DNA from: Lachnospiraceae bacterium
Lineage (GTDB): Bacteria; Bacillota; Clostridia; Lachnospirales; Lachnospiraceae
Direction of reading: 5' to 3'
Assembly (NCBI GenBank): GCA_015057425.1
Contig: SVEL01000012.1
Location: forward strand, 1-64,000
Length of the DNA: 64,000 nt
Shown here: positions 42,969 to 52,305 of the stretch, one piece after another
Layout: the number at the start of each line of letters is the position of its first letter
Position numbering within the stretch: the stretch's first letter is position 1
Notes under the pieces: model-generated
The model's input: only the letters and a program-made list of their open reading frames with translations
Told to the model about the DNA's origin: nothing
The model's database searches: none
Program-made: the position numbers and the translations under genes

Positions 42969-43799
42969 CTAATTTCCTGTGGATTTGTAATGTCGTATGC
43001 TGTATCGCCAGAAGACATATGCCAAAATATATAAAATAACACCAACCACCGGCGTCAGATACATATAAAATTCCGGATACAAACTCATATCCTCTTTTCT
43101 AAGCAAAAATTGAGCCGGAAAATAATTTACAAAAGCAAATGGCACAACATAAATCATACATATCTGAATAGCCTTACTGAATATGCTGATAGGATATCCC
43201 GCAAATCTTCTTCCGTTAGAGTACAGCAATGTTTTTAAGCTGTTTGTCTGTATCAGATATATATTTAACGTTGCTAAAAACAAAAATATTGCTCCCTGAA
43301 TCAGCGTCGAACCAAGAACTGCAAACACATAATATATAATGTTTACCGCATTCCATACAATTCCAACTTTTCCGGCTGATACTACAAACAGTACTATTCC
43401 AAGTCCGCCGTGTCCTATGGCCGCAAACCAGTCCGCATCACATAAAATCAGCTGGAACAGCAAGCCTCTCGGTCTTAAAATAAATCTGTCAAAAGTGCCA
43501 TTTCTCACAGTACCGCTAAAATCTCTTAATCCTGTAAAGAAAATAATAAGTATACCATAAGTTAAAAACAACAGACTAAACAGAAACAGCATTTCATGCA
43601 TATTCCATCCGTTTAAGTTATCAAATTCAAGCAGTGTAAAGTAGATTACCACTATTCCCGTAGATTCTCTTAAGAAAACTGCAAGAGAACGTAACACGGC
43701 ATCAACCTTATACTGAAACCATGACTTCATAACTGTCTTGATATAAACTCCTGCCACATGTAATGTATCGTTCATAGCTTTAACCTCCTTGCACCACAA
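42969..43799 (-). CDS. ABC-2 type transporter permease
   Basis: About six TMs; gene order with ATPases; RNGTFDRFILRPRGLLFQL. Confidence 0.85.
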   Translation of the reverse strand: MWCKEVKAMNDTLHVAGVYIKTVMKSWFQYKVDAVLRSLAVFLRESTGIVVIYFTLLEFDNLNGWNMHEMLFLFSLLFLTYGILIIFFTGLRDFSGTVRNGTFDRFILRPRGLLFQLILCDADWFAAIGHGGLGIVLFVVSAGKVGIVWNAVNIIYYVFAVLGSTLIQGAIFLFLATLNIYLIQTNSLKTLLYSNGRRFAGYPISIFSKAIQICMIYVVPFAFVNYFPAQFLLRKEDMSLYPEFYMYLTPVVGVILYILAYVFWRYSIRHYKSTGN

Positions 43800-44571
43800 G
43801 TTTCTTCTTTCCTTTTTCCCACAAAATGTTACCTATTAAGTAAATAACAAGAATCCATACTGCAGAAATGAGCAATTTTTGCGCTATTTGCCCATATTCT
43901 AACTGTCCTAGATATATTTGCACCGGTGTAAAATAAATCGAGGAAAATGGCGTAAAGTTCATAACAGGTTCCATCCAGTCAGGCATAAACCAAAGGGGAA
44001 TCATCGAACCTGACAATACATTTACAAGTACATTTTTAATAGTTACAACACTCCATACATTGATTATCCAAAATGAACACATCTGTACTGAAAAACTTAT
44101 AGTCCATAACACTCCATATCCCAACAGCGCACTTACAACAAATAATAAAAACATCGGTATACTGCGAGGCGGATTTATACCCATAAAAATGACAGCCACT
44201 ATAAGTGCCGGTGCAAAATGAAATATCAGTTTAAATGCTGCAATTCCCATATTATTGGCAAGCATCCTGCCTTTAAAGCTAATCGGCAGCAATAACTCCG
44301 TAGCAATACTACCTGTTCCTATATGATACGGCAAATAGAAATCATCTATGAAAAATGCTTCTTCAAGGCACATTGACAAGATAAAATTAGTCGTAACCAT
44401 AGACATAGTAATTCCGTCCACTTCACTTCTGCCACCATACAAGGCCTGATATATTTCCCAGAAAATGAATATTCTCACTATTGTATTGAAGATACCTATA
44501 AAATGGTCAAAGCGATAGGCACTTCTGCTTAAAAAGCCTTTCTTTGCAAAGGCATAATAAGGTGTAAGCAT
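43780..44571 (-). CDS. ABC-2 type transporter permease
   Basis: About six TMs; overlaps neighbours; collinear with ABC ATPases. Confidence 0.85.
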   Translation of the reverse strand: MLTPYYAFAKKGFLSRSAYRFDHFIGIFNTIVRIFIFWEIYQALYGGRSEVDGITMSMVTTNFILSMCLEEAFFIDDFYLPYHIGTGSIATELLLPISFKGRMLANNMGIAAFKLIFHFAPALIVAVIFMGINPPRSIPMFLLFVVSALLGYGVLWTISFSVQMCSFWIINVWSVVTIKNVLVNVLSGSMIPLWFMPDWMEPVMNFTPFSSIYFTPVQIYLGQLEYGQIAQKLLISAVWILVIYLIGNILWEKGKKKLVVQGG

Positions 44572-45587
44572 TATGACACCTCCCCATTGTATATCTTTCT
44601 GATAAGTGACTCTATTTCCGGTTCTGAAACATTTATATCCTTCACGCTAAACTTTGTAAGCAATGTACTCATAAGCTCATCAATTTTCACTTCTCTGTTC
44701 TCAAATATAAAGCGTTTCTTTCTTCCGTCAAGTTCACCAAGTTCCGTAACCTCTATGTTTTCTGCAATTGCCTTCTTAATAAGAGCAATATCGATATTTC
44801 TGTTAAACTCAACATCTAACTGCCTTGTTGTACCAAACTCTTCCCTTATTCCAACGAGAGAACCATCATAGACTTTTGAACCTTTATCTATAATAATAAG
44901 ACGTTTACAGGTTTTCTCGATATCCTGCATATCATGTGTGGTAAATATCATAGAAACCTTATCCTCTGCATTGAGCTCCTTAATAAAGTTTCTTATAGTT
45001 TCCTTTCCTACAACGTCCACGCCTATAGTCGGTTCATCGAAGAAAACTATTTTCGGAGAATGTAATAAAGCTGCCACGATATCTGCTCTCATCCTCTGTC
45101 CCAAAGACAGCTGTCGTACCGGACGATTTATAAACTCGGACATATCAAGCATTTCAACAAACCTATCATAATTTTTCTTGTACACCGGCTCCGGAATGCG
45201 GTAGATAGCCTTTAACAGTTCAAAACTGTCTATAACAGGTAAATCCCATTGAAGCTGAGACTTCTGACCGAATACAACTCCGATATTACCCACATATTCT
45301 TTTCTTTGCTTGTATGGCACGTAACCACCTACGCTTATTTCTCCACTGTCAGGACAAAGAATACCGGACAACATCTTTATGGTAGTTGACTTTCCTGCAC
45401 CGTTCGGTCCGATAAATCCCACCATTTCCCCTTCTTCAATAGAAAAACTCACATCTTTTACAGCTCTTTTTTCCTCATATTTGGGTGCAACAAGATTTGC
45501 AAGCATTCCCGGAATTCCTGCAGCACGTTTACTTACTTTAAAGGTCTTACATACATTTTTAACTTCTATAAAACTACTCATCTTCAT
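44571..45587 (-). CDS. ABC transporter ATP-binding protein
   Basis: Walker A GPNGAGKSTTIKM; LSLGQRMRADIVAALLHSPKIVFFDEPT. Confidence 0.95.
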   Translation of the reverse strand: MKMSSFIEVKNVCKTFKVSKRAAGIPGMLANLVAPKYEEKRAVKDVSFSIEEGEMVGFIGPNGAGKSTTIKMLSGILCPDSGEISVGGYVPYKQRKEYVGNIGVVFGQKSQLQWDLPVIDSFELLKAIYRIPEPVYKKNYDRFVEMLDMSEFINRPVRQLSLGQRMRADIVAALLHSPKIVFFDEPTIGVDVVGKETIRNFIKELNAEDKVSMIFTTHDMQDIEKTCKRLIIIDKGSKVYDGSLVGIREEFGTTRQLDVEFNRNIDIALIKKAIAENIEVTELGELDGRKKRFIFENREVKIDELMSTLLTKFSVKDINVSEPEIESLIRKIYNGEVS

Positions 45588-46473
45588 TTCCTTTCTGTAT
45601 CTTTAGTATTGCATCCGTCAAATCCGGCTTGCTTATATTTACTTCCTTTACACCGGTCTGCGACACGATATTCCGCAAAATCTCAGCCGCAGTAATGTGG
45701 TTAGAATTGTAAACTATAGTAATAATATCCTTCTCAATATAAAGCCTTTCTAAAGGTAAATCCTCCAAATCCGGAAGGGCTCCTGCAAGCTTTAAGGTCA
45801 TTATGTCTATTGGAACAAATTGTTTCAGTAGCATTTCCTCTCCACCGTAATACAAAAGCTTACCCTTATCAAGAATCGCTATTCTCTGGCATATACTTGA
45901 AATGCTCACAAGGTCATGAGACGACAATACTACCGTCATTCCACTTTTTGTACATTCATTTAAAATGTCTTTAAATGCTTCCTTTGCATTTGCATCAAGT
46001 CCATTAGTCGGTTCGTCCATTATTAAAACTTTTGGGTTATGTATCAGCACAGCTCCTATTTCTGCTCTTCTACGCTGGCCTAAAGATAAGTTCTTTACTT
46101 TTTCGTGTTCAAACTTGTCAAAACCTAACTTTTCAGATAAATACCTGTATTCTGTAACAAACGCATTATTTTTAAGTCTGTAGATATTTTTTAAAGTTTC
46201 AAAATTTGCCGTAATGCTTTCTTCAGCGTTAAATACAGGTTTATCTGTAAAGAGAACTCCTATCCCACGAGATACGTCCTTTGAATAATTCTTTTGTACA
46301 TCACCATCTATAAAAACCTCTCCCTTATCTGCCTCAAGTAAACCACAGGCAAGTCTTAAGAGTGTTGTCTTCCCGGCACCGACCGCACCAACTATCCCCA
46401 CCGAAGTTCCCTGCGGGATATGTAGCGTAACCTGGGACAAAATAAATTTACTTACATTATCAAAACTCAGCAT
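45574..46473 (-). CDS. ABC transporter ATP-binding protein
   Basis: Walker A GAVGAGKTTLLRL; LSLGQRRRAEIGAVLIHNPKVLIMDEPT. Confidence 0.95.
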   Translation of the reverse strand: MLSFDNVSKFILSQVTLHIPQGTSVGIVGAVGAGKTTLLRLACGLLEADKGEVFIDGDVQKNYSKDVSRGIGVLFTDKPVFNAEESITANFETLKNIYRLKNNAFVTEYRYLSEKLGFDKFEHEKVKNLSLGQRRRAEIGAVLIHNPKVLIMDEPTNGLDANAKEAFKDILNECTKSGMTVVLSSHDLVSISSICQRIAILDKGKLLYYGGEEMLLKQFVPIDIMTLKLAGALPDLEDLPLERLYIEKDIITIVYNSNHITAAEILRNIVSQTGVKEVNISKPDLTDAILKIQKGNEDE

Positions 46474-46496
46474 ACATCCGCCCTCGTTTTCGTGTT

Positions 46497-46536
46497 TTAT
46501 TGTATAGAAAGTTTATTGAACTTTTCTATACAATAA
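46497..46536. promoter_or_regulatory. 17-bp-arm inverted repeat upstream of the ABC operon (candidate operator)
   Basis: TTATTGTATAGAAAGTT-TATTG-AACTTTTCTATACAATAA; not followed by a T-tract on the minus strand. Confidence 0.55.
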
Positions 46537-46540
46537 AAAT

Positions 46541-46570
46541 AAACGCTTGCACATAAAAATACAAGCGTTT
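46541..46570 (-). terminator. Rho-independent terminator downstream of the histidine kinase gene
   Basis: Minus strand AAACGCTTG...CAAGCGTTTATTTTTATTG. Confidence 0.75.
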
Positions 46571-46584
46571 GGGATAAACTACCA

Positions 46585-47313
46585 TTATTGTGGGATGAAA
46601 ATCTTCACACAGAAGAAATCGTCCTCTTCATAAAAATCACACATTCCCTGGTACTGTTCTACTATGGACCTTATCTGACCTACACCTAAGCCATGATTTT
46701 TCTCTTCCTTCATAGACTTCAGTTCCGGATTGTCTTTTAATATGGATTTTTCTATTTTATTCTTAATTCCAATGGTTTCATAACCTTTGATTCTGACTAT
46801 GGAGACGTGTATTTCAGGAGTGATATTTTTCTCCCTCTCACTTGCCTCTATAGCATTATCTAACATATTGGATAATACCGCAGAAAAGTCAATGGACTTC
46901 ATTCTTTTAAATTCCAGATTTTCAATCTCTGCCTTAATGAGAATCCCCTTTTTTCTTGCATACTGCAGTTTCTCATTAATGATATGATTCATAAGTGTAT
47001 TGCCGGTTTCCACATAACTGTGCATACTATTGAATTTATCCAGAATTTCTGATGTGTAATTTTTTGCCTTCTCATACTCACCTTCATTGATATAAGATGC
47101 AATTACCATCAGATGATTCTTCATATCATGCTTAAGCTTTCTTGCATTTTCGTGAAGTTCCCTGATTTCCTCATCCTGTTTCTTAACAAATTCTGTTTCA
47201 GCCTTAACACCTGCCAGTTCATACTCAAGCTCAGATTTTTCGGCAAATATCTCAATATATTTTTTATGCAGTTCATCATATTCTCTTTTGAGATTTTTGT
47301 TTCCCATTATCAT
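46585..47313 (-). CDS. GHKL-domain sensor histidine kinase lacking TM segments
   Basis: KLKHDMKNHLMVIASYI; MLDNAIEAS; GHGLGVGQIRSIVEQY; coiled-coil N-terminus. Confidence 0.9.
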   Translation of the reverse strand: MIMGNKNLKREYDELHKKYIEIFAEKSELEYELAGVKAETEFVKKQDEEIRELHENARKLKHDMKNHLMVIASYINEGEYEKAKNYTSEILDKFNSMHSYVETGNTLMNHIINEKLQYARKKGILIKAEIENLEFKRMKSIDFSAVLSNMLDNAIEASEREKNITPEIHVSIVRIKGYETIGIKNKIEKSILKDNPELKSMKEEKNHGLGVGQIRSIVEQYQGMCDFYEEDDFFCVKIFIPQ

Positions 47314-47996
47314 CTCATATACCTCATCAGCTGGCTTCTTGCAGAGTCCAAATAGGTCTTGCCCACCGGAAGTCTTCTGCCGTCAACAAGCTCCGCTTCA
47401 TCTGAGCCTACTACCCTCACCGCTTCTTCATTTACCAAAAAGCCTTTATGTATTCTTATAAATCCATATGTATGTAAAGTATTTTCTACTGCTGTCATAG
47501 TGCTGCGAAAACGATATTCTTTGTCTTTTGTAAATACCTTAACGTAATTAGCCTCTGACTCAAGATATATTATTTCTGAAATCACAAGACGCACATCCTT
47601 ACCATCTGCCCTAAAGCAAAAATTCTTTGTGTTTCTCTGTAGTTCTTCCTTGCAATCGTTAAGTAGTTTTGGCAATTCTTCTTTAAAGAATCTTTTCCTG
47701 ACAAAACCAAAAGGATGATATTTGAAGCTTTCATATACCAATTCATCATGACTGGTTACAAATATCAAAATAGGTTTTTCCTTTAGTTCTCCGATATATT
47801 TTGCTACCTCCATACCATTCATATCCGGCATATCTATATCAAGTAACAATATATCAGCACTTTGTTTTTCCATCTGTTTAAGCAGCTCTATTGCACTGAC
47901 AAATGTGTAAATATTACTGTCCTTGCAGCATCCGCTTACCACTTCTGATATATCTTGTAATATTTTTTTCTCGTCGTCGCAAATATAAACAATCAT
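47310..47996 (-). CDS. LytTR family response regulator
   Basis: Receiver IVYICDDEKKIL...LLLDIDMPDMNG; LytTR RIHKGFLVN; overlaps kinase start. Confidence 0.95.
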   Translation of the reverse strand: MIVYICDDEKKILQDISEVVSGCCKDSNIYTFVSAIELLKQMEKQSADILLLDIDMPDMNGMEVAKYIGELKEKPILIFVTSHDELVYESFKYHPFGFVRKRFFKEELPKLLNDCKEELQRNTKNFCFRADGKDVRLVISEIIYLESEANYVKVFTKDKEYRFRSTMTAVENTLHTYGFIRIHKGFLVNEEAVRVVGSDEAELVDGRRLPVGKTYLDSARSQLMRYMR

Positions 47997-48043
47997 AGTC
48001 TGCTCCCGGATTTTGATTTTGATGAAATTGTAATAATTCCAAA

Positions 48044-49378
48044 TTAACTCTCTTTCAATGTTACAGTTATGATATATACTGTATAACTACATACATCCCT
48101 GTAGGAATACGAATACCCCTTTACATTCTTTATTCCACCGGCTATTATTCCTTCTGAAATAGCTTCCCCAATCATATCGCTTGTAACGCCTGCAGACTGA
48201 GGTGCAGCCACCGCGAAATACAATATTCCTGAGGAAACATAGTTTTTCGTTGCTTTCTTTAATTCCGAAGCACTTGACACGACTTTTGAATTCTCACAAT
48301 CTGACATAGCTGCTTCTACAGATAATTTTTCTGCATATCCTTTGTATAATGTAGAGGTACATGTCTGAATCTTTGTGCTCCACTCATAGTCAGCATAATG
48401 GTTGACATACATTTCATCATCTGTCAAAAGGAAATATGTATAAGTAATATTTGAGCCGTCTGTAATCACCTGCCTGTTAATCAAAGGATCATCCCATGTA
48501 CAGTCTATCTGATACCACTCACCGTCTATTTTAACCACATTCCATGCATGAGATTGCAAATTATTGGGGTCATCACCTGCTTCACCGTAGACCATATATG
48601 CCTGAACACCTGCCTTATAACAAAGAAGCTCAAAAGCTTCTGCATATCCCTGACATACTGCAAGCTTATTGCACAATGCTCCCTCTACTCTAAATACCGA
48701 CGGAGCACATGAACCATTTTCAACACCTTCTATATCATAATCAACGTTCGTTACAATCCAGTCGTGAATAGTCTTAACCTTTGTATATTGTGTCATACTT
48801 CCGGTAATTATAGAATCAACTATTGATTCAGCTTTTTTAATGGCTTTATCGGAAGGATTGATATCCAATTCCAATGGTGTATTATCTACTACACCTGAAT
48901 TTTTTGTAGTAGTAGTTTTTTCTTCAGCAGCTGTAGTTGTCTGCTTTTCAGTAGTTGTCTGTTTTTTTGTAGTTGTCTGCTTTTCAGTGGTTGTCTGCTT
49001 TTCAGTTGTCGTCTGCTTCTCAGTGGTTGTCTGTTTTTCCGGTTCATCATCCGCATCCGGAGCTGTCGTAGTTGTTCCTTTGACCGTAGTAGTGATTTCA
49101 TTCATATCTACGGTTGTATCAGGACCTGTAGGCTTTAAAGATGTTGTATTATTCTCATCTTCTTTATTTTCTGTATCTTCTGTATTCTCTGTACTTTCTT
49201 CATCCCCACCATCGTCTGACGATGTATCAGATTCCGGCACAGTCGTCGTTTCGCCTGCTGACTGTTCTATATTCTCTTCTGTCGTCTTTTTAATTGGTGT
49301 ATCATTGTCCTTTTTTCCCGAACATGCAACCATAAGGCATAAAACCAACGCAAGTAAATAAATATATGTCTTTTTCAT
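48044..49378 (-). CDS. transglutaminase-like domain lipoprotein with (KQTTTE)n linker
   Basis: Lipobox LMVAC; KQTTTE repeats; CQGYAEAFELLCYKAG / SHAWNVVKIDGEWYQIDCTWDDP triad region. Confidence 0.9.
   Translation of the reverse strand: MKKTYIYLLALVLCLMVACSGKKDNDTPIKKTTEENIEQSAGETTTVPESDTSSDDGGDEESTENTEDTENKEDENNTTSLKPTGPDTTVDMNEITTTVKGTTTTAPDADDEPEKQTTTEKQTTTEKQTTTEKQTTTKKQTTTEKQTTTAAEEKTTTTKNSGVVDNTPLELDINPSDKAIKKAESIVDSIITGSMTQYTKVKTIHDWIVTNVDYDIEGVENGSCAPSVFRVEGALCNKLAVCQGYAEAFELLCYKAGVQAYMVYGEAGDDPNNLQSHAWNVVKIDGEWYQIDCTWDDPLINRQVITDGSNITYTYFLLTDDEMYVNHYADYEWSTKIQTCTSTLYKGYAEKLSVEAAMSDCENSKVVSSASELKKATKNYVSSGILYFAVAAPQSAGVTSDMIGEAISEGIIAGGIKNVKGYSYSYRDVCSYTVYIITVTLKES
48930..49037. repeat. 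18-bp in-frame tandem repeat (KQTTTE linker), about 6 copies
   Basis: Repeated ctgcttttcagtggttgt-type units. Confidence 0.85.
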
Positions 49379-49396
49379 ATTACATACCTTCTTTCT

Positions 49397-50917
49397 TTAT
49401 TTTGTCACATTTGGAACAAAATCTATTGCTGAATAATCTGTTATAGGATTTCCCGAAACATCAACCGTCTGAAGATTTGTCAAATTCTTAAGCGGCGTTA
49501 AGTCGGTTATCTGGTTATTGCCCAAATATAACCACTTTAAGGATGTTAAACCTGCAAGAGGTGTCAAGTCGGTTATCTGATTATTACTCAAGTCTAAATA
49601 AACTATTTCTTTCATATCTTTAAGTGCCGAAATATCTGTTATCTGATTATATTTAAGTTTTAAGTTATACATAGACTTCATACCGGACAATGCACTGATA
49701 TCAGCCACTTTGTTACTTGTCAAATTTAAGAATGTTATTTTCGTAAGCCCGGACAATGCACTGATGTCTGTAATCTGATTATTATTAAGTCCAAGATTGT
49801 CCATATTTTTCATTTTTGCAACTGCCGAAATATCAGTAATATTATTTCTGTATGCCTGCAATTTCGTAAGTGTTGTTGCATTGGAAAAAGCATTTAAGGA
49901 CGTAAGACCGCTATCAGCCACATTAAGTGTATCTAACTTTGTAAGCTTAGCAAAATCCGGATATGTAATATTTTCTCCACCATTCAAATACAATGTTTGT
50001 AAATTTGTAAGTCCTGAAACCAAAGAAAAATCGGCATTATCATAATTTTGAACCGAAAGAGTTTCAAGCTTTGTAAAGTTCTTTAAAACAGAAAAATCGG
50101 TGATATCATTTGAACCTATTCCCAATTCAGTAAGGTTTTTCAGATTCTTAAGACACGAAATGTCGGTGATATCATTTGAACCCAACTCTACTCTTTGAAG
50201 GGATGTTAAGCCTGCCAGTGCCGACACGTCCGTAATACAATTGGACCAGAGACTTAATCTCTTTAACTTTTTTAACTTCGATATAAATGATATATCTGTA
50301 ATATCGTTGTATCGGGCCTCTAAACGAGTCAGATTTGTAAGTTCTCCGATAGCGCTGATATCAGTTATTTCATCTCCGTCAACAGATGAATCCGTTTCCA
50401 AATATAACTGGTTTATATCTATAACATCGCTTAGCATAATGTTTCCTGATGATATACCTGTTATTTCACGCATTTTCTTTTCAAGCTCTTTGTTTTTCCA
50501 GTCCATCACGTGATCTGCAAATGGCGCTTCTGTAGGTTTCTCTGTTGCAGACGGCTTTTTAGTAGTTGTCTCTGTTTTCTTTTCTGTGGTCTTAGTCTCA
50601 GTCTTAGTTTCATCCACAGTTGTATTCTCTACTGATGTATCCGTTTCACCTTGCACAGTGGTGGCAGCAGATTCATTACCTCCCTCCGGTTCGGTGGTGG
50701 TAGCAGATTCATTACCACCTTCCGGTTCAGTTGTGGTATCATCACTTCCTGCTTGTCCACCTGTGCTTTCACCACTGCCTTCTTCATTATCAAATGTCGT
50801 TTCCGATTCTGACGGTTTATTTATTCCTTCATCAGTCGGTTTCTTTTCAGCACACGCTGATAACAACAACAGCAATGCTGTCGTTATAATTACAAATTTT
50901 CCTCGTCTTTTATGCAT
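49397..50917 (-). CDS. internalin-like leucine-rich-repeat lipoprotein
   Basis: Lipobox LLSAC; Thr/Glu linker; ~22-residue repeats (NLTELGIGSNDITDFSVLKNFTKL...). Start at MHKRRG (50917) with AGAGG RBS. Confidence 0.92.
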   Translation of the reverse strand: MHKRRGKFVIITTALLLLLSACAEKKPTDEGINKPSESETTFDNEEGSGESTGGQAGSDDTTTEPEGGNESATTTEPEGGNESAATTVQGETDTSVENTTVDETKTETKTTEKKTETTTKKPSATEKPTEAPFADHVMDWKNKELEKKMREITGISSGNIMLSDVIDINQLYLETDSSVDGDEITDISAIGELTNLTRLEARYNDITDISFISKLKKLKRLSLWSNCITDVSALAGLTSLQRVELGSNDITDISCLKNLKNLTELGIGSNDITDFSVLKNFTKLETLSVQNYDNADFSLVSGLTNLQTLYLNGGENITYPDFAKLTKLDTLNVADSGLTSLNAFSNATTLTKLQAYRNNITDISAVAKMKNMDNLGLNNNQITDISALSGLTKITFLNLTSNKVADISALSGMKSMYNLKLKYNQITDISALKDMKEIVYLDLSNNQITDLTPLAGLTSLKWLYLGNNQITDLTPLKNLTNLQTVDVSGNPITDYSAIDFVPNVTK

Positions 50918-51350
50918 ATATAGACCTCTTTTCCAATATAAAATATCTGTTGTAATCACGCATAATTCTTTTAAATAGTATATTGCATTTCTCACAACAA
51001 TTCAAGGACAAACTCACCCCATATTGCCTTTGTTTTCATAAACATCTATAATAAATATAAATTTTTTCCAACCTTTTTGTAGTTAAAAAATACTAAATGG
51101 CACCTGAATGTTGCCAAAGTTGACTTGCCGTTTCACCGGTCTATGTAGAAAGTGAGTTGGACTTCAATATCTGTTCCACTCTGACGGATGGTTTATGATA
51201 TTTGCCAAGAAGGCCTTAGTGGAAAGCGGACGTTTAAAACCTATAAAAGAAGAACAGCGCTTAAGCGCTACGGAAATTCTGGTAGTGGGATAGGCATTAA
51301 CACCAGCATCTATTATATAAATGTTTGTTTAAATTTTGTTTGTATAACGT

Positions 51351-51376
51351 AAAAGAGCCGGAATAATCCGGCTCTC
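51351..51376 (-). terminator. Rho-independent terminator downstream of the toxin-like gene
   Basis: Minus strand AGAGCCGGATTATTCCGGCTCTTTTA. Confidence 0.75.
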
Positions 51377-51406
51377 TCAGGTGTATACCCAAAAACAAAT
51401 ATCTTT

Positions 51407-51916
51407 TTAATCCAACACCTTGTAATATTGATTGTGTTCTCCATCATTTTGAAAAAATTTAAAGCCGTAATTTTCATATGTATTTCTTACTTTTTTCTCA
51501 TCGCTACACTCTACCAAAACACACCTACAAGGAATCAAATGACTTGAAGTATATATAACTTCAAAGGCATAATCAAGAATTTCTTTACTTGTTATTTTTG
51601 AGCGAGTATATGTACCATCATCATTTTTTAAAACATATTTTCCTAATTGACCGATCAATACAAAATGTAATGCTTCAGCAGACTTAAAACCATTTATTTC
51701 TTTTACCTTTGTTTTGCTCATAGCATCAGTAACGGACAAAGTTTTATGAGATAATGTAAAATATGCTTCAATCTTCAATTTACCATTTAAAAATTGTTTC
51801 TCGTCCAGTATGAGATATACACTACACCAATCGCGATATAAAAATTCTTCAGCATTTGTATGCAAAAATGTTTCAATATCTAAATCTTGAGAACACTTAA
51901 AATCCGACAAAGCCAA
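51407..51916 (-). CDS. GNAT-like toxin candidate of a type II TA-like pair
   Basis: Immediately downstream of an antitoxin-like ORF; GNAT-like C-terminus (CVLVECSDEKKVRNTYENYGFKFF). Start codon uncertain: TTG at 51916, with open in-frame sequence upstream to 51994. Confidence 0.65.
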   Translation of the reverse strand: MALSDFKCSQDLDIETFLHTNAEEFLYRDWCSVYLILDEKQFLNGKLKIEAYFTLSHKTLSVTDAMSKTKVKEINGFKSAEALHFVLIGQLGKYVLKNDDGTYTRSKITSKEILDYAFEVIYTSSHLIPCRCVLVECSDEKKVRNTYENYGFKFFQNDGEHNQYYKVLD

Positions 51917-51966
51917 TAGTAAACTTTCTCGTTTATGTTCACTATCGGCTTTCTCTAATAAATCTT

Positions 51967-52131
51967 TTAATGAAATGAGAACTGTTTTAATAGTTTATTT
52001 CCTCTTTCAAGGTTTGAGGTTTTAACCGATTTTACAGTTCTTTCAGGCTTGTTACTTACTTCTTCAACTAATCGCAAATAAGCTTTTTCATCTTTTACTG
52101 TAAATTTCTTTGTTATTGATGATGTAGCCAT
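51967..52131 (-). CDS. small antitoxin-like protein (54 aa)
   Basis: MATSSITKKFTVKDEKAYLRLVEEVSNKPERTVKSVKTSNLERGNKLLKQFSFH; AGGAGG RBS; directly upstream of the GNAT-like ORF. Confidence 0.7.
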   Translation of the reverse strand: MATSSITKKFTVKDEKAYLRLVEEVSNKPERTVKSVKTSNLERGNKLLKQFSFH

Positions 52132-52305
52132 AAAAACACCTCCTATATTATTATTTATTTTCCCGATAACATTCATACATACAACTGTACATATGTATTT
52201 TAACACATATTATGTCATTTTTTCAAGTATCTATATCTATATTGTATAATATAGCAAACACATATGTGTTATTATATATTTCCTAATAATTAAAAATTAA
52301 TATTT

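Noticed and set aside
48840-49361. 173-aa Val/Ser-rich plus-strand ORF
   Set aside because: Antisense of the Thr/Glu linker of the transglutaminase-like lipoprotein; composition is a by-product of the repeat. The same applies to plus-strand ORFs at 50586-50978, 56985-57479 and 6279-6725.
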